NCBI RefSeq assembly: GCF_963666145.1 | Contig: NZ_OY762614.1 | Span: forward strand, 1,106,501 to 1,170,500 | Direction: 5' to 3' | From: an uncultured Desulfobacter sp. | GTDB lineage: Bacteria > Desulfobacterota > Desulfobacteria > Desulfobacterales > Desulfobacteraceae | Length of the DNA stretch: 64,000 nt | Notes under the pieces: generated by a model | The model's database searches: none | Told to the model about the DNA's origin: nothing | The model's input: the letters and a program-made list of their open reading frames with translations, nothing else | Made by a program: the position numbers and the translations under genes | Shown here: in pieces, positions 1 to 8,582 of the stretch | Layout: every line of letters starts with the position of its first letter | Position numbering within the stretch: position 1 is the first letter of the stretch

Positions 1-1
1 A

Positions 2-979
2 GTGATGATTAACGGCATGCAGATGAATTACATTCGAAACAGCGTAAAAATTGTTGTGGATGCCTATAACGGCAGCGTGAATTTTTACATATATGATACC
101 AAAGATCCCATTATCAAAGCGTATGATAAAATTTATCCGGGTCTTTTCAAATCCCGGGATGAAATGCCCGAAAACTTGAAAGCACATGTACGGTATCCCA
201 AAGATCTGTTTGACATCCAGATGCAGATATATGCCAAGTACCATCAAACAGACCCCCAGGTGTTTTTCCAGCAGGAAGACTTATGGACCTTTGCCGAAAC
301 CCACGGGGATGAAGCAGGGGATACTGTTCCAGATAAACCCTATTATTTAACCCTTGACCTCATCAAATCCGGACAACTGGATTTCATGCTGCTTTTGCCC
401 ATGTTCCCAAAGGGCAAGGATAACTTGCGGTCCATGGCCGTGGCGGGATGTGATGGGGATAATTACGGAAAAATTATCATCTATGATTTCCCCAAAGGCG
501 AATTGGTGTTCGGCCCGGCCCAGATCAATGCAATGATCAACCAGGATCCGGCCATTGCCCGGGAGTTCACCTTGTGGGATCAGGCGGGCTCGTCAGTGGT
601 CAGGGGAAAAATGATTATACTGCTGGTGGAAAACAGCGTATTTTTCATTCAGCCTGTTTACCTGAAAGCGACATCCAGGGTTCAAATACCGGAATTGCAG
701 CGAATTATCATGAGCGAAGGCCGGGTGGCTGTAATGAAAACATCCCTGGAAGAAGCCTACAAGGAAATTCAGCAGCGGGCCCAAAAAGATATCAAAAGGA
801 TCCAGAGGCCTTTGCCTATACAATCACAACCATCAGCACCCGAGGCGCAAGCCCGCCCCGAGCAGCAAGAGACTTCCCCCTCGGTGTCAACCGCTGTACA
901 GGAACAGCAAAATGAGCTTGCGCCAACGGAGCTGGAAGAGCCGGCCACACCACCCACCACCCATGAGGTAGTCGAATAG
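2..979 (+). CDS. UPF0182 family membrane protein, C-terminal part (5' end outside window)
   Basis: The visible 325 residues match the soluble C-terminal portion of UPF0182 (COG1615) proteins, which are large predicted membrane proteins of unknown function. The recognisable landmarks are the NYIRNSVK stretch near the start, then VVDAYNG and PIIKAYDKIYPGLF, and the later block QDLWTFAE-like plus PYYLTLDL. The family normally has several N-terminal membrane segments before this part, so the true start lies upstream of base 1 and the GTG at base 2 is only an internal codon. The last ~60 residues are a low-complexity tail rich in Pro, Gln, Glu and Thr, presumably disordered. Family assignment is firm; no function can be given. 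Confidence 0.85.
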   Translation: MMINGMQMNYIRNSVKIVVDAYNGSVNFYIYDTKDPIIKAYDKIYPGLFKSRDEMPENLKAHVRYPKDLFDIQMQIYAKYHQTDPQVFFQQEDLWTFAETHGDEAGDTVPDKPYYLTLDLIKSGQLDFMLLLPMFPKGKDNLRSMAVAGCDGDNYGKIIIYDFPKGELVFGPAQINAMINQDPAIAREFTLWDQAGSSVVRGKMIILLVENSVFFIQPVYLKATSRVQIPELQRIIMSEGRVAVMKTSLEEAYKEIQQRAQKDIKRIQRPLPIQSQPSAPEAQARPEQQETSPSVSTAVQEQQNELAPTELEEPATPPTTHEVVE

Positions 980-999
980 GAACCAAAAATCGACCAATC

Positions 1000-1036
1000 G
1001 CCCTGCTGCCCAAAACATGTCCATGGACAGCAGGGC
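1000..1036 (+). terminator. Hairpin after UPF0182 gene
   Basis: A perfect 9-bp inverted repeat (GCCCTGCTG ... CAGCAGGGC) with a 19-nt loop begins 20 bases after the stop codon. No T-run follows, so it may be a weak or factor-dependent terminator or an RNA-stabilising stem. Confidence 0.4.
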
Positions 1037-1260
1037 CTGGCCGACCTCCAAAAAAACGCGACCTCTGTGGGCTATGACAAAACGGCAGGGGGTCAAACTG
1101 CTTTAAAATCTTAAATGCCCTTCGGCCAACGCTCCCATTTTCCCATGTCATAATCATTCTTTCCTTTTAAATTAAGTAGCCGATTTTCTACAAAAAGAAT
1201 CAAAAGAGACTTGCCCAAGCTTGAAATTTAAATATACAGCAAAAGGATAGTGATATAAGT

Positions 1261-1842
1261 ATGAATAACGAAGTGCTAACCTGCATTCATGAACGAAGAA
1301 GCACCCGCAAATTTACTGAACAGCAAATTTCATCCGAACAACTGGATGCACTGCTTGATGCGGCGATATGGGCACCCAGCGGGGGCAACAACCAAAGCTG
1401 GTTATTTACGGCCATTCAAAAAAAGAGTGTACTGCTTCATCTAAACGCCCTTGTTTGCCAAGGATTTCAGCATTGGGTGCCCGATGATGATTACCCCACA
1501 AAACACGCCATGAAAAAGCGTTCACAACAGGACGGTTATAATTTCTACCACAACGCCCCCACGCTCATCATCGTCTCCAATAAACCCAATTACGAGAATG
1601 CCATGGCCGATTGTTCCCTGGCCCTGGGCAACATATTCCTTGCGACCCAGTCCCTTGGGCTGGGAAGCTGCTATATCAACCAGCTCCACTGGCTCCGTAA
1701 CGATCCGGATATAAGAGCCTACCTGTTTGAACTGGGCATCCCAAAGGCGCATACCATTTGCTCATGTGCTGCAGTCGGATTTATCGGTAAGGCATCGCCT
1801 GCGCCCGCCCGCAAAAAAGGTACGATACAAATTGTTCGATAG
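1261..1842 (+). CDS. Nitroreductase family protein
   Basis: This 193-residue protein has the nitroreductase (FMN-dependent oxidoreductase) layout: an N-terminal ERRSTRKF segment (residues ~11-18) that binds the FMN phosphate, then the APSGGNNQSW segment (~38-47), and a C-terminal glycine-containing strand ending in KKGTIQIVR. Family members reduce nitroaromatics, quinones or other small electrophiles with NAD(P)H; the substrate here cannot be told from sequence. ATG at 1261 follows an AAAGGATAG stretch that can serve as ribosome binding site. It stands alone, 280 bases after the UPF0182 gene. Length is typical for the family. Confidence 0.85.
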   Translation: MNNEVLTCIHERRSTRKFTEQQISSEQLDALLDAAIWAPSGGNNQSWLFTAIQKKSVLLHLNALVCQGFQHWVPDDDYPTKHAMKKRSQQDGYNFYHNAPTLIIVSNKPNYENAMADCSLALGNIFLATQSLGLGSCYINQLHWLRNDPDIRAYLFELGIPKAHTICSCAAVGFIGKASPAPARKKGTIQIVR

Positions 1843-1928
1843 AACAAACTCTGTCCTTGACAAGGACGTCACAATACCCTAACCAAATACGAGTAATTGA
1901 TCTATCCACCAGCCAAAGGAGTTTTTTT

Positions 1929-3740
1929 ATGGTTCATCAGCCGGACGCCCCGAGAAAAGAGGTCCTTCAAAATGACAGCTGGGATCTGTCACCCATGTTT
2001 CAAACCATAGAAGCGTGGGAAGCGCTTTTCCAGACACTGGAAAAAAAGATACCCGCCTACGATGATTTCAAGGGAACCCTTGACCAGGGGCCTGACAGGC
2101 TTTTGGCCTGTATCGAGTTTGACCACGGTGTCGGGCGGGATATGGATCGCCTTTATACATTCGCGCACCTGAAAAACGATGAGGATAAGACCCAGTCTGA
2201 CAACGAAAGCCTTTTTCAGCGGGCCTCCAACCTTTACAGCCGCATCGGGGAGGCCTCAAGTTTTATGTCCCCTGAAATCCAGGCGATCCCCTCGGACCAG
2301 CTCACGGCGTACCTTGATAAAGAGGCATTTAAGCCGTACCGATTTTACCTGGAACAGATGATCCGCTATATTCCCCACACCAAAAATGCAGCCACCGAGC
2401 AACTGCTGGCCATGGCCGGTGAAAGCCTTGGCGCCCCCCAACGGATTTTTTCCCAGCTGGATAACGCGGATCTTAATTTCGGTACGGTAAAAACGCCTTC
2501 GGGCAAAGGTTCTCCGTTAACCCACGGCAACTTCATTACGTTTCTGGGGCATAAGGATAGAACTTTCCGCAAAACGGTTTTTGATCAATATTACCAAACC
2601 TACGATGACCACAGACACACCATTGCTGCGACTTTAGGGGCGTCAATAAAAAAAGATCTGTTCTGGGCCAGGGCCAGAAATTTTGACGCAGCACGAAAGG
2701 CCGCTTTATTTGCGGATAATGTTCCAGAAGCGGTCTACGACAACCTGATTGACAATGTAAAAAAAGCATTTTCACCCCTTTACCGGTACCTTGATTTCAG
2801 AAAAAAGGCCCTGGGTGTTGACGAACTGCACATGTACGACACTTATGTACAGCTTGTGCCCGACGTTGACTTTCACATGGATTATGAAGAGGCGGTTGCC
2901 ACCTGTATTGAGGCCCTTGCACCGTTGGGCACTGACTATTTCAGCACCCTGAAACAGGGCCTGCTCACAGGCTGGGTGGACCGGTACGAAAACAAAGGTA
3001 AGCGAAGCGGAGCCTACTCTTCGGGGTGCTACGATTCCAACCCCTATATTCTGCTCAACTATGACGCCAATTCCATTAACAGCCTTTTCACGCTGATTCA
3101 CGAGGCCGGGCACTCCATGCACACCTATCTTGCCAACACATCACAGCCCTACCCCACTCACGGATACACGATTTTTGTGGCCGAGGTGGCCTCCACCCTC
3201 AATGAGGCGCTTTTGGCCCGGCATCTTCTGGAAAAATATAAAAATGACCCGAAAATGAAAGCATATATCCTGAACCGGGAGATCGACAATATCCGGGGGA
3301 CATTTTTCCGCCAGACCATGTTTGCCGAATTTGAACACATTGTCCACGGGCTGGCCGGTGACAACCAGGCCCTGACCATTGACACCTTCACGTCGGTGTA
3401 CAAGGATCTTTTAGCCGCATATTTCGGAGACAAGATGGTCATTGACCCGGCACTCACCCTGGAATGCCTGCGCATCCCCCATTTTTACTCTTCCTTTTAC
3501 GTTTATAAATATGCCACGGGCCTGGCGGCAGCCCTGGGGATTGCCCAGCGGATAACGGACAAAGGGAAGTCGGCCGTGGATGATTACCTTAACTTTCTCA
3601 AGCTCGGCGGATCCATGTTCCCCATTGACGAGCTCAGAGTTGCGGGGGTGGACATGGCAACCATCACCCCGGTACAGGCGGCAGCCTCCCATTTTGAATC
3701 ACGGATCAGCGAACTGGAAACCCTGTGGAATTCGATTTAA
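1929..3740 (+). CDS. M3 family oligoendopeptidase (PepF-like)
   Basis: Zinc metallopeptidase of family M3 (oligoendopeptidase F / thimet oligopeptidase clan), expected to cleave short peptides in the cytoplasm. The zinc site HEAGH is at residues 391-395 counted from the start used here, and the third ligand is most likely Glu419 in FVAEVAST. I chose the ATG at 1929 because AAAGGAG lies just upstream; an in-frame TTG at 1857 would add 24 residues with no good ribosome site. The resulting 603 residues are normal for PepF. Its stop overlaps the start of trmO by 16 bases, so the two are probably cotranslated. Confidence 0.92.
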   Translation: MVHQPDAPRKEVLQNDSWDLSPMFQTIEAWEALFQTLEKKIPAYDDFKGTLDQGPDRLLACIEFDHGVGRDMDRLYTFAHLKNDEDKTQSDNESLFQRASNLYSRIGEASSFMSPEIQAIPSDQLTAYLDKEAFKPYRFYLEQMIRYIPHTKNAATEQLLAMAGESLGAPQRIFSQLDNADLNFGTVKTPSGKGSPLTHGNFITFLGHKDRTFRKTVFDQYYQTYDDHRHTIAATLGASIKKDLFWARARNFDAARKAALFADNVPEAVYDNLIDNVKKAFSPLYRYLDFRKKALGVDELHMYDTYVQLVPDVDFHMDYEEAVATCIEALAPLGTDYFSTLKQGLLTGWVDRYENKGKRSGAYSSGCYDSNPYILLNYDANSINSLFTLIHEAGHSMHTYLANTSQPYPTHGYTIFVAEVASTLNEALLARHLLEKYKNDPKMKAYILNREIDNIRGTFFRQTMFAEFEHIVHGLAGDNQALTIDTFTSVYKDLLAAYFGDKMVIDPALTLECLRIPHFYSSFYVYKYATGLAAALGIAQRITDKGKSAVDDYLNFLKLGGSMFPIDELRVAGVDMATITPVQAAASHFESRISELETLWNSI

Positions 3741-4492
3741 AGCCAGCCATAGCGCCCATTGGGGTGATCCATACCTGTTTTAAAGAAAAATTCGGCATTC
3801 CCCGGCAGCCCAATCTTGCGGACAGGGCACCGGGGATGCTGGAGTTCCTGCCGGAATTTGCCCGCCCCGAGGCAGTCAGAGGACTTGAACAATTTTCCCA
3901 TGTCTGGCTGCTTTTCCTGTTTCACGGGGCGGTTAAAAAGGACGGCAAATGGTCTGCCATGGTTCGCCCGCCCCGCCTTGGGGGAAATAAAAAGGTGGGC
4001 GTTTTTGCCTCGCGTTCCCCTTTTCGGCCCAACCCCATCGGCATGTCCTGTGTCCGGCTTGAAGAGATAGAAATGACAGCCAAAGGGCCGGTGCTTCACC
4101 TGACCGGCGTGGATATTCTGGATCAGACCCCGGTGCTGGACATCAAACCCTATCTGCCCTATTCCGACCGGCTGGACACAGCTCGTGACGGTTTTGCACC
4201 GCCACCGGACAACAAGACCTGCCGGGTCAGTTTTTCCGACACAGCGGCCACCCAGGTCCGGGAACGGGAAAAGACCATACCCAATCTGCAGACCATCATT
4301 ACCCAGGTGCTGGAAAATGATCCCCGACCCGCTTACAGCAATGCCCGATTCTCCCGGAAAAAAGAAGACGCCCGTGACGACGAAGCGGATAATGAACGCA
4401 TTTATGGGATTCGGATGTTTGACTTTGATCTCAAATGGCAGGCATCAGGAAATAAGATCCAGGTGATTTGCCTGGACCCGGCATCTAACTAA
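3725..4492 (+). CDS. trmO: tRNA (N6-threonylcarbamoyladenosine-N6)-methyltransferase TrmO
   Basis: TsaA/VirR-type beta-barrel methyltransferase that uses S-adenosylmethionine to methylate t6A37 of tRNA, giving m6t6A. Diagnostic segments are the N-terminal IGVIHTCFKEKFGIPRQP, HVWLLFLFH, SRSPFRPNPIGMS and DILDQTPVLDIKPYLPYSD, which together form the SAM and tRNA sites in E. coli TrmO (YaeB). The 255-residue length includes the C-terminal dimerisation region. Its ATG lies inside the end of the M3 peptidase gene (16-base overlap), which suggests translational coupling. It is one of four RNA-directed genes in the window. Confidence 0.92.
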   Translation: MEFDLKPAIAPIGVIHTCFKEKFGIPRQPNLADRAPGMLEFLPEFARPEAVRGLEQFSHVWLLFLFHGAVKKDGKWSAMVRPPRLGGNKKVGVFASRSPFRPNPIGMSCVRLEEIEMTAKGPVLHLTGVDILDQTPVLDIKPYLPYSDRLDTARDGFAPPPDNKTCRVSFSDTAATQVREREKTIPNLQTIITQVLENDPRPAYSNARFSRKKEDARDDEADNERIYGIRMFDFDLKWQASGNKIQVICLDPASN

Positions 4493-4522
4493 CGGACACA
4501 ACAAACGATGAACAACATTTTA

Positions 4523-4583
4523 ACCACGGAAATCACAGACACCACGGAATTTTTTCTTCAGTGATTTCCGTGATTTCCGTGGT
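4523..4583. repeat. Dispersed palindromic repeat, copy 1
   Basis: A 61-base imperfect palindrome begins ACCACGGAAATCACAG and ends TGATTTCCGTGGT. A second copy with the same ends and nearly the same spacing occurs at 23556-23616. Both copies are intergenic, which is typical of a REP-like multicopy element. The sequence directly shows two copies only; multicopy status in the genome is an inference. Confidence 0.75.
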
Positions 4584-4598
4584 CGAAATTTTTACTTA

Positions 4599-4723
4599 GT
4601 GTTTGAACGAAAAGTCACCCATCTGCGGCGTTGCAGAAAAATTTAAAATCCTCACAACCATGAGGTTGCTCCGGTTTTAAATTTTTCTGCGCCTTGCATC
4701 TGGGCAACTTTTCATCCAAACAC
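4599..4723. repeat. Long imperfect inverted repeat (125 nt)
   Basis: Two arms of about 50 nt each (4599-4648 and about 4675-4723) are near-complementary around a ~25-nt loop. Both begin with GTGTTTG and both contain the segment GCAGAAAAATTTAAAA. Many of the mismatches between the arms still allow G-U pairs in RNA, so a long stem-loop transcript or a small non-autonomous repeat element is possible. It lies just upstream of the DUF4405 gene. Confidence 0.7.
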
Positions 4724-4764
4724 GGGTTTCCGTTCAGGTACTACTTAGACAGGAGGAACACTTT

Positions 4765-5595
4765 ATGAAGCTGCGAAAAATCACCTCGTTAACCATGTTG
4801 TTATCTTTTGTGCTGCTGATCGTAACCAGCATTGTCCTCTATGTTGTTCCCGAGGGACGGGTGGCATACTGGTCCGACTGGCAGTTTTGGGGATTGACCA
4901 AAACCCTTTGGGGTGACGTTCACATCAACCTTGGTGTTTTATTTCTCGTCTCTGGTCTTTTGCACCTGTACTACAACTGGAAACCTATCGTCTCCTATAT
5001 GAAAAACAAGGCCAAAGCGGTTAAAATCTTCACCCCGGATTTTAACATCGCCCTGATTCTCACACTGTTTTTCACCTTCGGCACCCTGCTTCATATCCCG
5101 CCCATGAGCACGATTCTTAATTTCAGTGCATCATTCAAGGAGGCCGGATCACAAAAATACGGGGAACCCCCATACGGCCATGCAGAGCTTTCCTCATTGA
5201 AGATGTTTGCCAAACGCACCGGCCTTGATCTTGATGCGATCAAACATCAGCTGAAAAAATCAAATATAACATTTGATGACGAATCCTCGACCCTGCTTGA
5301 CATTGCCCGGGCAAACGGCTGTACCCCCAAAGATGTCTATGCGGCCATGCAGTTGCCTGAAAAGGCAACCGAGGCCGAACCTTTTCCCGATCTTCCCTTT
5401 CCCGGCCTCGGAAAAATGCGTTTAAGCGAGTTATGCCTCCGATACAACCTGGACAGGAAAAAAGTAATCAACGGCCTCGTTACCAGACAAATCAATGCAG
5501 AACCGGATCAGACCATCAAGGAAATTGCCCAGGCCAAAGGTATGGAACCCCAGACGCTTTTTGAAGTCATTCACGAGGTGGTCACCGCCTTGTAA
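4765..5595 (+). CDS. DUF4405 domain membrane protein with duplicated helical C-terminal motif
   Basis: Residues ~1-110 carry three predicted membrane helices (about 8-28, 50-70 and 89-110). The GDVHINLGVLFLVSGLLHLYY block, with conserved histidines, is typical of DUF4405, a family suspected of binding heme b as in small cytochrome b-like proteins. After a short linker the cytoplasmic part contains two related ~50-residue units, SLKMFAKRTGLDLDAIKHQL... and RLSELCLRYNLDRKKVINGL..., each ending in a TLxxIAxAxGxxPxxxxxxx helix pair. AGGAGGAACACTTT before the ATG is a strong ribosome site. A rho-independent terminator follows, so the gene is monocistronic. Function unknown; an electron-transfer role is only an inference. 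Confidence 0.8.
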   Translation: MKLRKITSLTMLLSFVLLIVTSIVLYVVPEGRVAYWSDWQFWGLTKTLWGDVHINLGVLFLVSGLLHLYYNWKPIVSYMKNKAKAVKIFTPDFNIALILTLFFTFGTLLHIPPMSTILNFSASFKEAGSQKYGEPPYGHAELSSLKMFAKRTGLDLDAIKHQLKKSNITFDDESSTLLDIARANGCTPKDVYAAMQLPEKATEAEPFPDLPFPGLGKMRLSELCLRYNLDRKKVINGLVTRQINAEPDQTIKEIAQAKGMEPQTLFEVIHEVVTAL

Positions 5596-5620
5596 CATCA
5601 TACAATAATACCCGAATCAA

Positions 5621-5665
5621 AAAGGGGCAGCACCGGAAATCCGGCGCCGCCCCTTTTTATTTTTA
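5621..5665 (+). terminator. Rho-independent terminator after DUF4405 gene
   Basis: The stem GGGGCAGCACCGG / CCGGCGCCGCCCC is followed by TTTTTATTTTTAT, a textbook intrinsic terminator 26 bases after the stop codon. Confidence 0.92.
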
Positions 5666-5740
5666 TACAAACAAATATAGTTCGTGCAAAAAGACTGTTT
5701 AAAAAATCATTAAATTTGCTAAGCAGGCTAACTTTTTATC

Positions 5741-5769
5741 TTGACAACAAAAATATCAGTCAATATAAA
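5741..5769 (+). promoter_or_regulatory. Sigma-70 type promoter of the TonB receptor gene
   Basis: A consensus -35 TTGACA (5741-5746) and -10 TATAAA (5764-5769) are separated by exactly 17 bases. Transcription would start near 5776, leaving a short leader with AGGAG before ATG 5798. No room remains for a large riboswitch. Confidence 0.8.
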
Positions 5770-5797
5770 CCACTAAACATAAGAAAAGGAGAAAAAA

Positions 5798-7678
5798 ATG
5801 AAAACCAAAATGCAGATCATGGGTGTGTTGATTTTACTGTTTCCATTACCGCTCCTCGCAGAAGTAAACATCACCCCCACCGTAGTTACTGCCACCATGT
5901 CCGAAAAAACGCTGGAAGAAGCACCCGGATCAATTCAGGTCATTACGGCCCTGGAAATCCAAGAGATGGGGGCAACGTCCGTGGACCAAGTACTGGCACA
6001 GGCTGTGGGCCTCATGGTATCCGAAGCCTCCGGCCGGGCCAAGGCCGTCAATATCAGGGGAACAGGCGCTAAAAGGAGTCTGGTACTCATTGACGGGCGG
6101 CGGCTGGCAGCCGGGTACAAAGATTTTACCAGCACCGATCAGATACCGGTGACCATGATCCAGCGCATTGAAATTGTACGCGGTCCCAGCGGGGCCATAT
6201 ACGGCAGTGATGCCGTGGGCGGCGTGGTCAACATCATCACCAGAGAGGCGCCCCAGAACACCTCAGGCGGAGTGACCATCCGGTACAAAAGCCACCTGGA
6301 TAAGGATTCCGATGGCGGCATGGGCTCCGCCTGGGTGGGTTCCACCCTTGGAAAAACATCTTTTATACTGTCGGGCGCCACCCAGCACATTGGCGGTTGG
6401 AACGATGACGAAGAAACGCCTGACGACGGCGACGATAAGGATCTCAATTCCGCAGCAGGGCGGGTATCCCATGCATTGACCGACACATCAAACCTGAGTA
6501 CAGGGTTTGAATATTTTGATCTGGAACGTCAGGGAGAAAGATATTACGAGGGCCAAAGCAGGGAGCGGAACGCCGAAGATAAGCGGCTCAACTATTTTCT
6601 TCAATACGACAATCAAATCACCCGGGACGGGAATCTGTTGGTCCGGGCATACCGGTCCGAGCATGAAAACAAAATGCAGTTTTCGCCCACGGCGACCGTC
6701 ACCAGCGAAGAGGATGCCGAACGCTGGCTGAACCAGGTAGAGGCAAGGTATACCGGCCCAATCATGGGCAACCATCTTCTGTCCGTTGGGGCGGAATTTC
6801 GGCAGGAGGGTCGTGAAGACAGCACAGGTGCGGACAACGACCTGGACAACACCAGTATTTTTGTCCAGGATGAATTTGAAATTTTCTCTGCGTTGTATCT
6901 TACGGCAGGCCTGCGCTATGACGATCACTCCGAATTCGGAGGTCAGTTTTCACCCAAGGCATCTATAGTCTACGGCATTCTTGAAGCACTTCGGCTAAAA
7001 GCATCCATCGGCAAAGGATTCAGGGCGCCTTCCCTTTCAGAACTATTTGTCACTTCCTACCGCAACAAAGCAAAATATGTGTACAGCCCCAACCCGGATC
7101 TGGAACCCGAAGAGTCGCTCTCCTATGAAATCGGCCTTGAAGGAGAAACAGGCCCTTTGTCAGGCGGAATCACTGTGTTTAGAAATGATATCGACAATAT
7201 GATTGACGCACAATTCATACGCACAGAGGGATCCGGAGGAAATAAAGTCACCTATTACCAATACCAAAATATTGCCGAAGCCCGTACCCAGGGAATCGAA
7301 GCCAGGGCAGACGTGAAACTTCCCTGGCATTTGAGCACCGGTGCCGGCATTACCTGGCTGGACACGGAGAACAAGGAGACAGGGGAAGAACTGGAAGGCA
7401 GCCCGGACATAAAGGGCATCTTTAGGCTGGGCTATTATCACCCGGATTACAAATTTCGTGCAGCCACCCGCATCAACTACATCGGCGACCAGCATGTATC
7501 CAATGCCGAAGATAAAAACGGCTATGTCACGGTGAACCTATATTTTGCAAAGGATTTTTCAAACCGGCTCCAGATTTTCGCAGGCATTGATAACCTTTTT
7601 AATGAAAAAAAAGCATATGACGGCGAGACCTATATTGAGCTGGCAAGCGCCTATGCCGGATGCAGCATCCGATTTTAA
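5798..7678 (+). CDS. TonB-dependent outer membrane receptor
   Basis: A 626-residue receptor with an N-terminal signal peptide (cleavage near LLAEV, residue ~22). A TonB-box-like TPTVVTAT segment follows, then a plug domain (~residues 35-150) containing RIEIVRGPSGAIYGSDAVGG and VNIITR. A 22-strand-type beta-barrel runs to a C-terminal phenylalanine. Such receptors import siderophores, heme, cobalamin or other large ligands using the proton motive force. The ligand cannot be read from sequence. The next gene carries a substrate-binding-protein-like domain of the kind used with ABC importers of Fe-siderophores or corrinoids, which supports a role in metal-complex uptake. A consensus promoter lies at 5741-5769 and AGGAG precedes the ATG. 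Confidence 0.9.
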   Translation: MKTKMQIMGVLILLFPLPLLAEVNITPTVVTATMSEKTLEEAPGSIQVITALEIQEMGATSVDQVLAQAVGLMVSEASGRAKAVNIRGTGAKRSLVLIDGRRLAAGYKDFTSTDQIPVTMIQRIEIVRGPSGAIYGSDAVGGVVNIITREAPQNTSGGVTIRYKSHLDKDSDGGMGSAWVGSTLGKTSFILSGATQHIGGWNDDEETPDDGDDKDLNSAAGRVSHALTDTSNLSTGFEYFDLERQGERYYEGQSRERNAEDKRLNYFLQYDNQITRDGNLLVRAYRSEHENKMQFSPTATVTSEEDAERWLNQVEARYTGPIMGNHLLSVGAEFRQEGREDSTGADNDLDNTSIFVQDEFEIFSALYLTAGLRYDDHSEFGGQFSPKASIVYGILEALRLKASIGKGFRAPSLSELFVTSYRNKAKYVYSPNPDLEPEESLSYEIGLEGETGPLSGGITVFRNDIDNMIDAQFIRTEGSGGNKVTYYQYQNIAEARTQGIEARADVKLPWHLSTGAGITWLDTENKETGEELEGSPDIKGIFRLGYYHPDYKFRAATRINYIGDQHVSNAEDKNGYVTVNLYFAKDFSNRLQIFAGIDNLFNEKKAYDGETYIELASAYAGCSIRF

Positions 7679-7739
7679 ACCAACAACCTGTTTGTTTGGC
7701 TGTAACAGCTCTTTCCCATGCTGCGATAAGGAGAAGAAA

Positions 7740-8582
7740 ATGATGCCCGAAAAAATGGCGAAACTATTTATTATCACCTCTTTGTTTTTTCTATTGTTCT
7801 GCTGCATTGAAGGACTGATGTTTCCTTTAAAATTTGCACTGAAATCAATTTGTTCAACGATGTTCCATATCCCCGGAGATCAGATCAAAGCATTTTTTGG
7901 TTATTTTGTGGCCAAAATTCATACCCATGTGGGACTTATAGGGTGGCTGAGCATGTCACTTATGGGAATTTTATATTACATGGCGCCGAAAATCAGCGGC
8001 CGGCAGCAATACTATTCCTGGGCCGCCTGGGGAAACTTGGGATGCCACACTGCCGGTGTATTCATCTTGATCATTGGATTCCATACGATCGGTATTCTGG
8101 GGCTGACATCGGGATTTGCCCCGGGCTCTGAGGAATTCAGGGCCGCATCAAATTTAGGCAAACAGTTTGTGATTGCCGGCGGTGGTTTAATTTTGATCTC
8201 TGTTTTGCTGTTCAGTTTGAATATGCTGCGAACCCTGCTGGTCAAAAGGGAGCGCACAACCCCGGCCGGGGCGCCAAACAAGCAGGGATATAGCAAACTT
8301 GCCACAACCACCGCCGTTCTTGCAGCAGGCATGATTCTTTTCAATACCGCCCCCGGCATGGCATCTGCCACCCAGGTACCTGAAAAAGCTGATGTCATCA
8401 TCATCGGCGATCGCCTTGTGGATATTGCCTACAACCTGGGGGTGCTGCCGGCAGCCATGTCAGTGCGCTGCTCCCTATGGCCGCTGTGTGACACGTTAAA
8501 AAACACCACCCAGGTTCTGGGGTGCCCCAATTGTCTGCAAAAGAAAAAAGCCAAACCGTTAAGCAGATGGCCAGTCTTTTAG
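7740..8582 (+). CDS. Heme-copper oxidase subunit I-like membrane domain fused to start of a substrate-binding domain
   Basis: From ATG 7740 (behind AAGGAG) the protein has four membrane helices (about residues 9-30, 62-82, 97-120 and 142-162). A KIHTHVGLIGWLSM segment resembles the histidine-rich helix of short cytochrome oxidase subunit I (CcoN)-like proteins. A fifth hydrophobic stretch (~188-205) ends in APGMASA and looks like a signal peptide embedded in the chain. From residue 213 the sequence resembles a metal-chelate/cobalamin type periplasmic binding protein (VIIIGDRLVDIAYNLG). The frame ends at 8582, but homologous sequence continues in another frame from about 8522. So the gene is a fusion and is also broken. 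It follows the TonB receptor by 61 bases and is likely in the same transcript. Confidence 0.6.
   Translation: MMPEKMAKLFIITSLFFLLFCCIEGLMFPLKFALKSICSTMFHIPGDQIKAFFGYFVAKIHTHVGLIGWLSMSLMGILYYMAPKISGRQQYYSWAAWGNLGCHTAGVFILIIGFHTIGILGLTSGFAPGSEEFRAASNLGKQFVIAGGGLILISVLLFSLNMLRTLLVKRERTTPAGAPNKQGYSKLATTTAVLAAGMILFNTAPGMASATQVPEKADVIIIGDRLVDIAYNLGVLPAAMSVRCSLWPLCDTLKNTTQVLGCPNCLQKKKAKPLSRWPVF

Noticed and set aside
816..1157. Minus-strand open frames of 69-113 residues overlapping the end of the UPF0182 gene
   Set aside because: They lie antisense to a clear coding region, are rich in Arg/Gly/Pro, and have no ribosome site or recognisable family.
8522..8582. Programmed -1 frameshift at the A-run in the fusion gene
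   Set aside because: The run of A is present, but in the zero frame it does not form a good X-XXY-YYZ slippery heptamer, and no strong downstream stem was seen. Mutation or sequencing error is more likely.
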